Below, in pieces: positions 4,832 to 5,250 of a stretch of 5,250 nt of DNA. The notes beneath the pieces were generated by a model. That model was not told where the DNA came from and made no database searches. It saw nothing but the letters and a program-made list of their open reading frames with translations. This stretch comes from an uncultured Caulobacteraceae bacterium (lineage in GTDB: Bacteria > Pseudomonadota > Alphaproteobacteria > Caulobacterales > Caulobacteraceae). How positions within the stretch are numbered: the first letter of the stretch is position 1; each line of letters starts with the position of its first letter. A program made the translations under genes and the position numbers. The DNA lies in contig CAMLKO010000099.1 in assembly GCA_946480495.1 (NCBI GenBank), positions 1-5,250 on the forward strand, in the 5' to 3' direction.

Positions 4832-5250
4832 TCAAGTACGCCCTCATCTGCGACCGCGAGCATGCCTTCGAAGGCTGGTTCGGCTCGTCGGCGGACTATG
4901 ACAGCCAGGCCGGGCGGGGGCTGCTGGAATGCCCCGTCTGCGGCTCGGCGGCCGTGCACAAGCAGATCATGGCCCCCGCCGTCGCCGGCACGAAGGCCAA
5001 GGGCGCGCCAGATGTCGCCCCGCAGATGCGCTCCATGATGATGGAGGCGATGGGCAAGGTCCGCGCCCACGTCGAGGAGAACTTCGACTACGTCGGCGAC
5101 ACCTTCGCCCGCGAGGCCCGCGACATCCACGAAGGCAGGGCCGAGGAGCGCGGCATCTACGGCGAGGCTACGCCGACCGAGGTGAAGAAGCTCGTCGAGG
5201 ACGGCGTGCCGGTCGCGCCGCTGCCGCCGAAGAAGGAAGACCTGAACTAG
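4828..5250 (+). CDS. DUF1178 family protein (small zinc-ribbon-like protein)
   Basis: This 140-residue protein is complete and its TAG is the last codon of the window. It starts MIKYALICDREHAFEGWF, the hallmark of DUF1178, and has C8, H12, C35 and C38 arranged C-x3-H ... CPVC, which suggests a small metal-binding knuckle like those in FmdB-type regulators. A variable Ala/Lys/Pro linker (~50-66) precedes a helical segment with MRSMMMEAMGKVRAHVEENFDYVGDTFAREARDIH (first part about residues 67-81, written here only as a landmark), then GIYGEATPTEV and a Pro/Lys-rich end. No enzymatic activity is known for the family. Its ATG overlaps the nitrilase stop by four bases, so expression is coupled to grxC and the amidase, hinting at a linked role. 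Zinc binding is inferred from the cysteine spacing only. Confidence 0.92.
   Translation: MIKYALICDREHAFEGWFGSSADYDSQAGRGLLECPVCGSAAVHKQIMAPAVAGTKAKGAPDVAPQMRSMMMEAMGKVRAHVEENFDYVGDTFAREARDIHEGRAEERGIYGEATPTEVKKLVEDGVPVAPLPPKKEDLN

Noticed and set aside
3459..5130. Minus-strand open frames opposite comF, grxC, the amidase and DUF1178
   Set aside because: The plus-strand proteins carry full catalytic motifs, while the minus-strand frames show no domains and change identity where the plus genes change frame.
1..5250. Mobile element, CRISPR array, tRNA/rRNA or a new defence-like system
   Set aside because: I saw no transposase, terminal inverted repeats, spaced direct repeats or RNA-gene signatures; all genes except the pilin belong to familiar housekeeping families.

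Overview
The window is dense, high-GC bacterial DNA. Codon use, the Flp-type pilin, and the order parvulin–argJ–mutT followed by comF–grxC–nitrilase–DUF1178 point to an alphaproteobacterium, most likely Caulobacterales (Caulobacter or Phenylobacterium type). The order-level placement is inferred from protein resemblance and gene order, without a database search.

Layout. Positions 1-2057 read rightward. They hold the C-terminal tail of a parvulin-type peptidyl-prolyl isomerase (SurA/PpiC-like), then argJ (arginine biosynthesis), mutT (oxidised-nucleotide clean-up), and a very small Flp/type IVb pilin reading frame whose 5' end runs into or overlaps the 3' end of mutT. A class I methyltransferase resembling NDUFAF5/BioC reads leftward (2960-2061). 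It meets the pilin tail to tail with only 3 nt between stop codons. A second rightward block (2959-5250) holds a ComF-family phosphoribosyltransferase-like protein, glutaredoxin 3, a Nit1/Nit2-type carbon-nitrogen hydrolase and a DUF1178 zinc-ribbon-like protein. The last three are joined by ATGA stop/start overlaps, and comF also touches an optional upstream grxC start in this way. DUF1178 ends on the last base of the window. No stretch over 300 bases lacks a gene, and I see no tRNA, rRNA, IS element or CRISPR array.

How the genes fit together. These are mostly housekeeping functions: periplasmic folding, arginine synthesis and nucleotide-pool sanitation on the left; thiol redox and probable metabolite repair on the right, where glutaredoxin sits directly before a probable deaminated-glutathione amidase.

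The unusual part is 1575-2057. An AT-rich, rare-codon patch lies inside an otherwise intact mutT (about 49% G+C by hand count over 1621-1800). It contains several TTAM-N7-TTAM-like motifs resembling CtrA sites. The pilin frame has no ATG close to its pilin-like region and must start inside mutT (ATG 1815) or at a CTG overlapping the mutT stop. A second oddity is the CATG at 2958-2961, where two divergent genes appear to share overlapping start codons. I did not find a convincing new multi-gene system; these two spots are what merit a second look.
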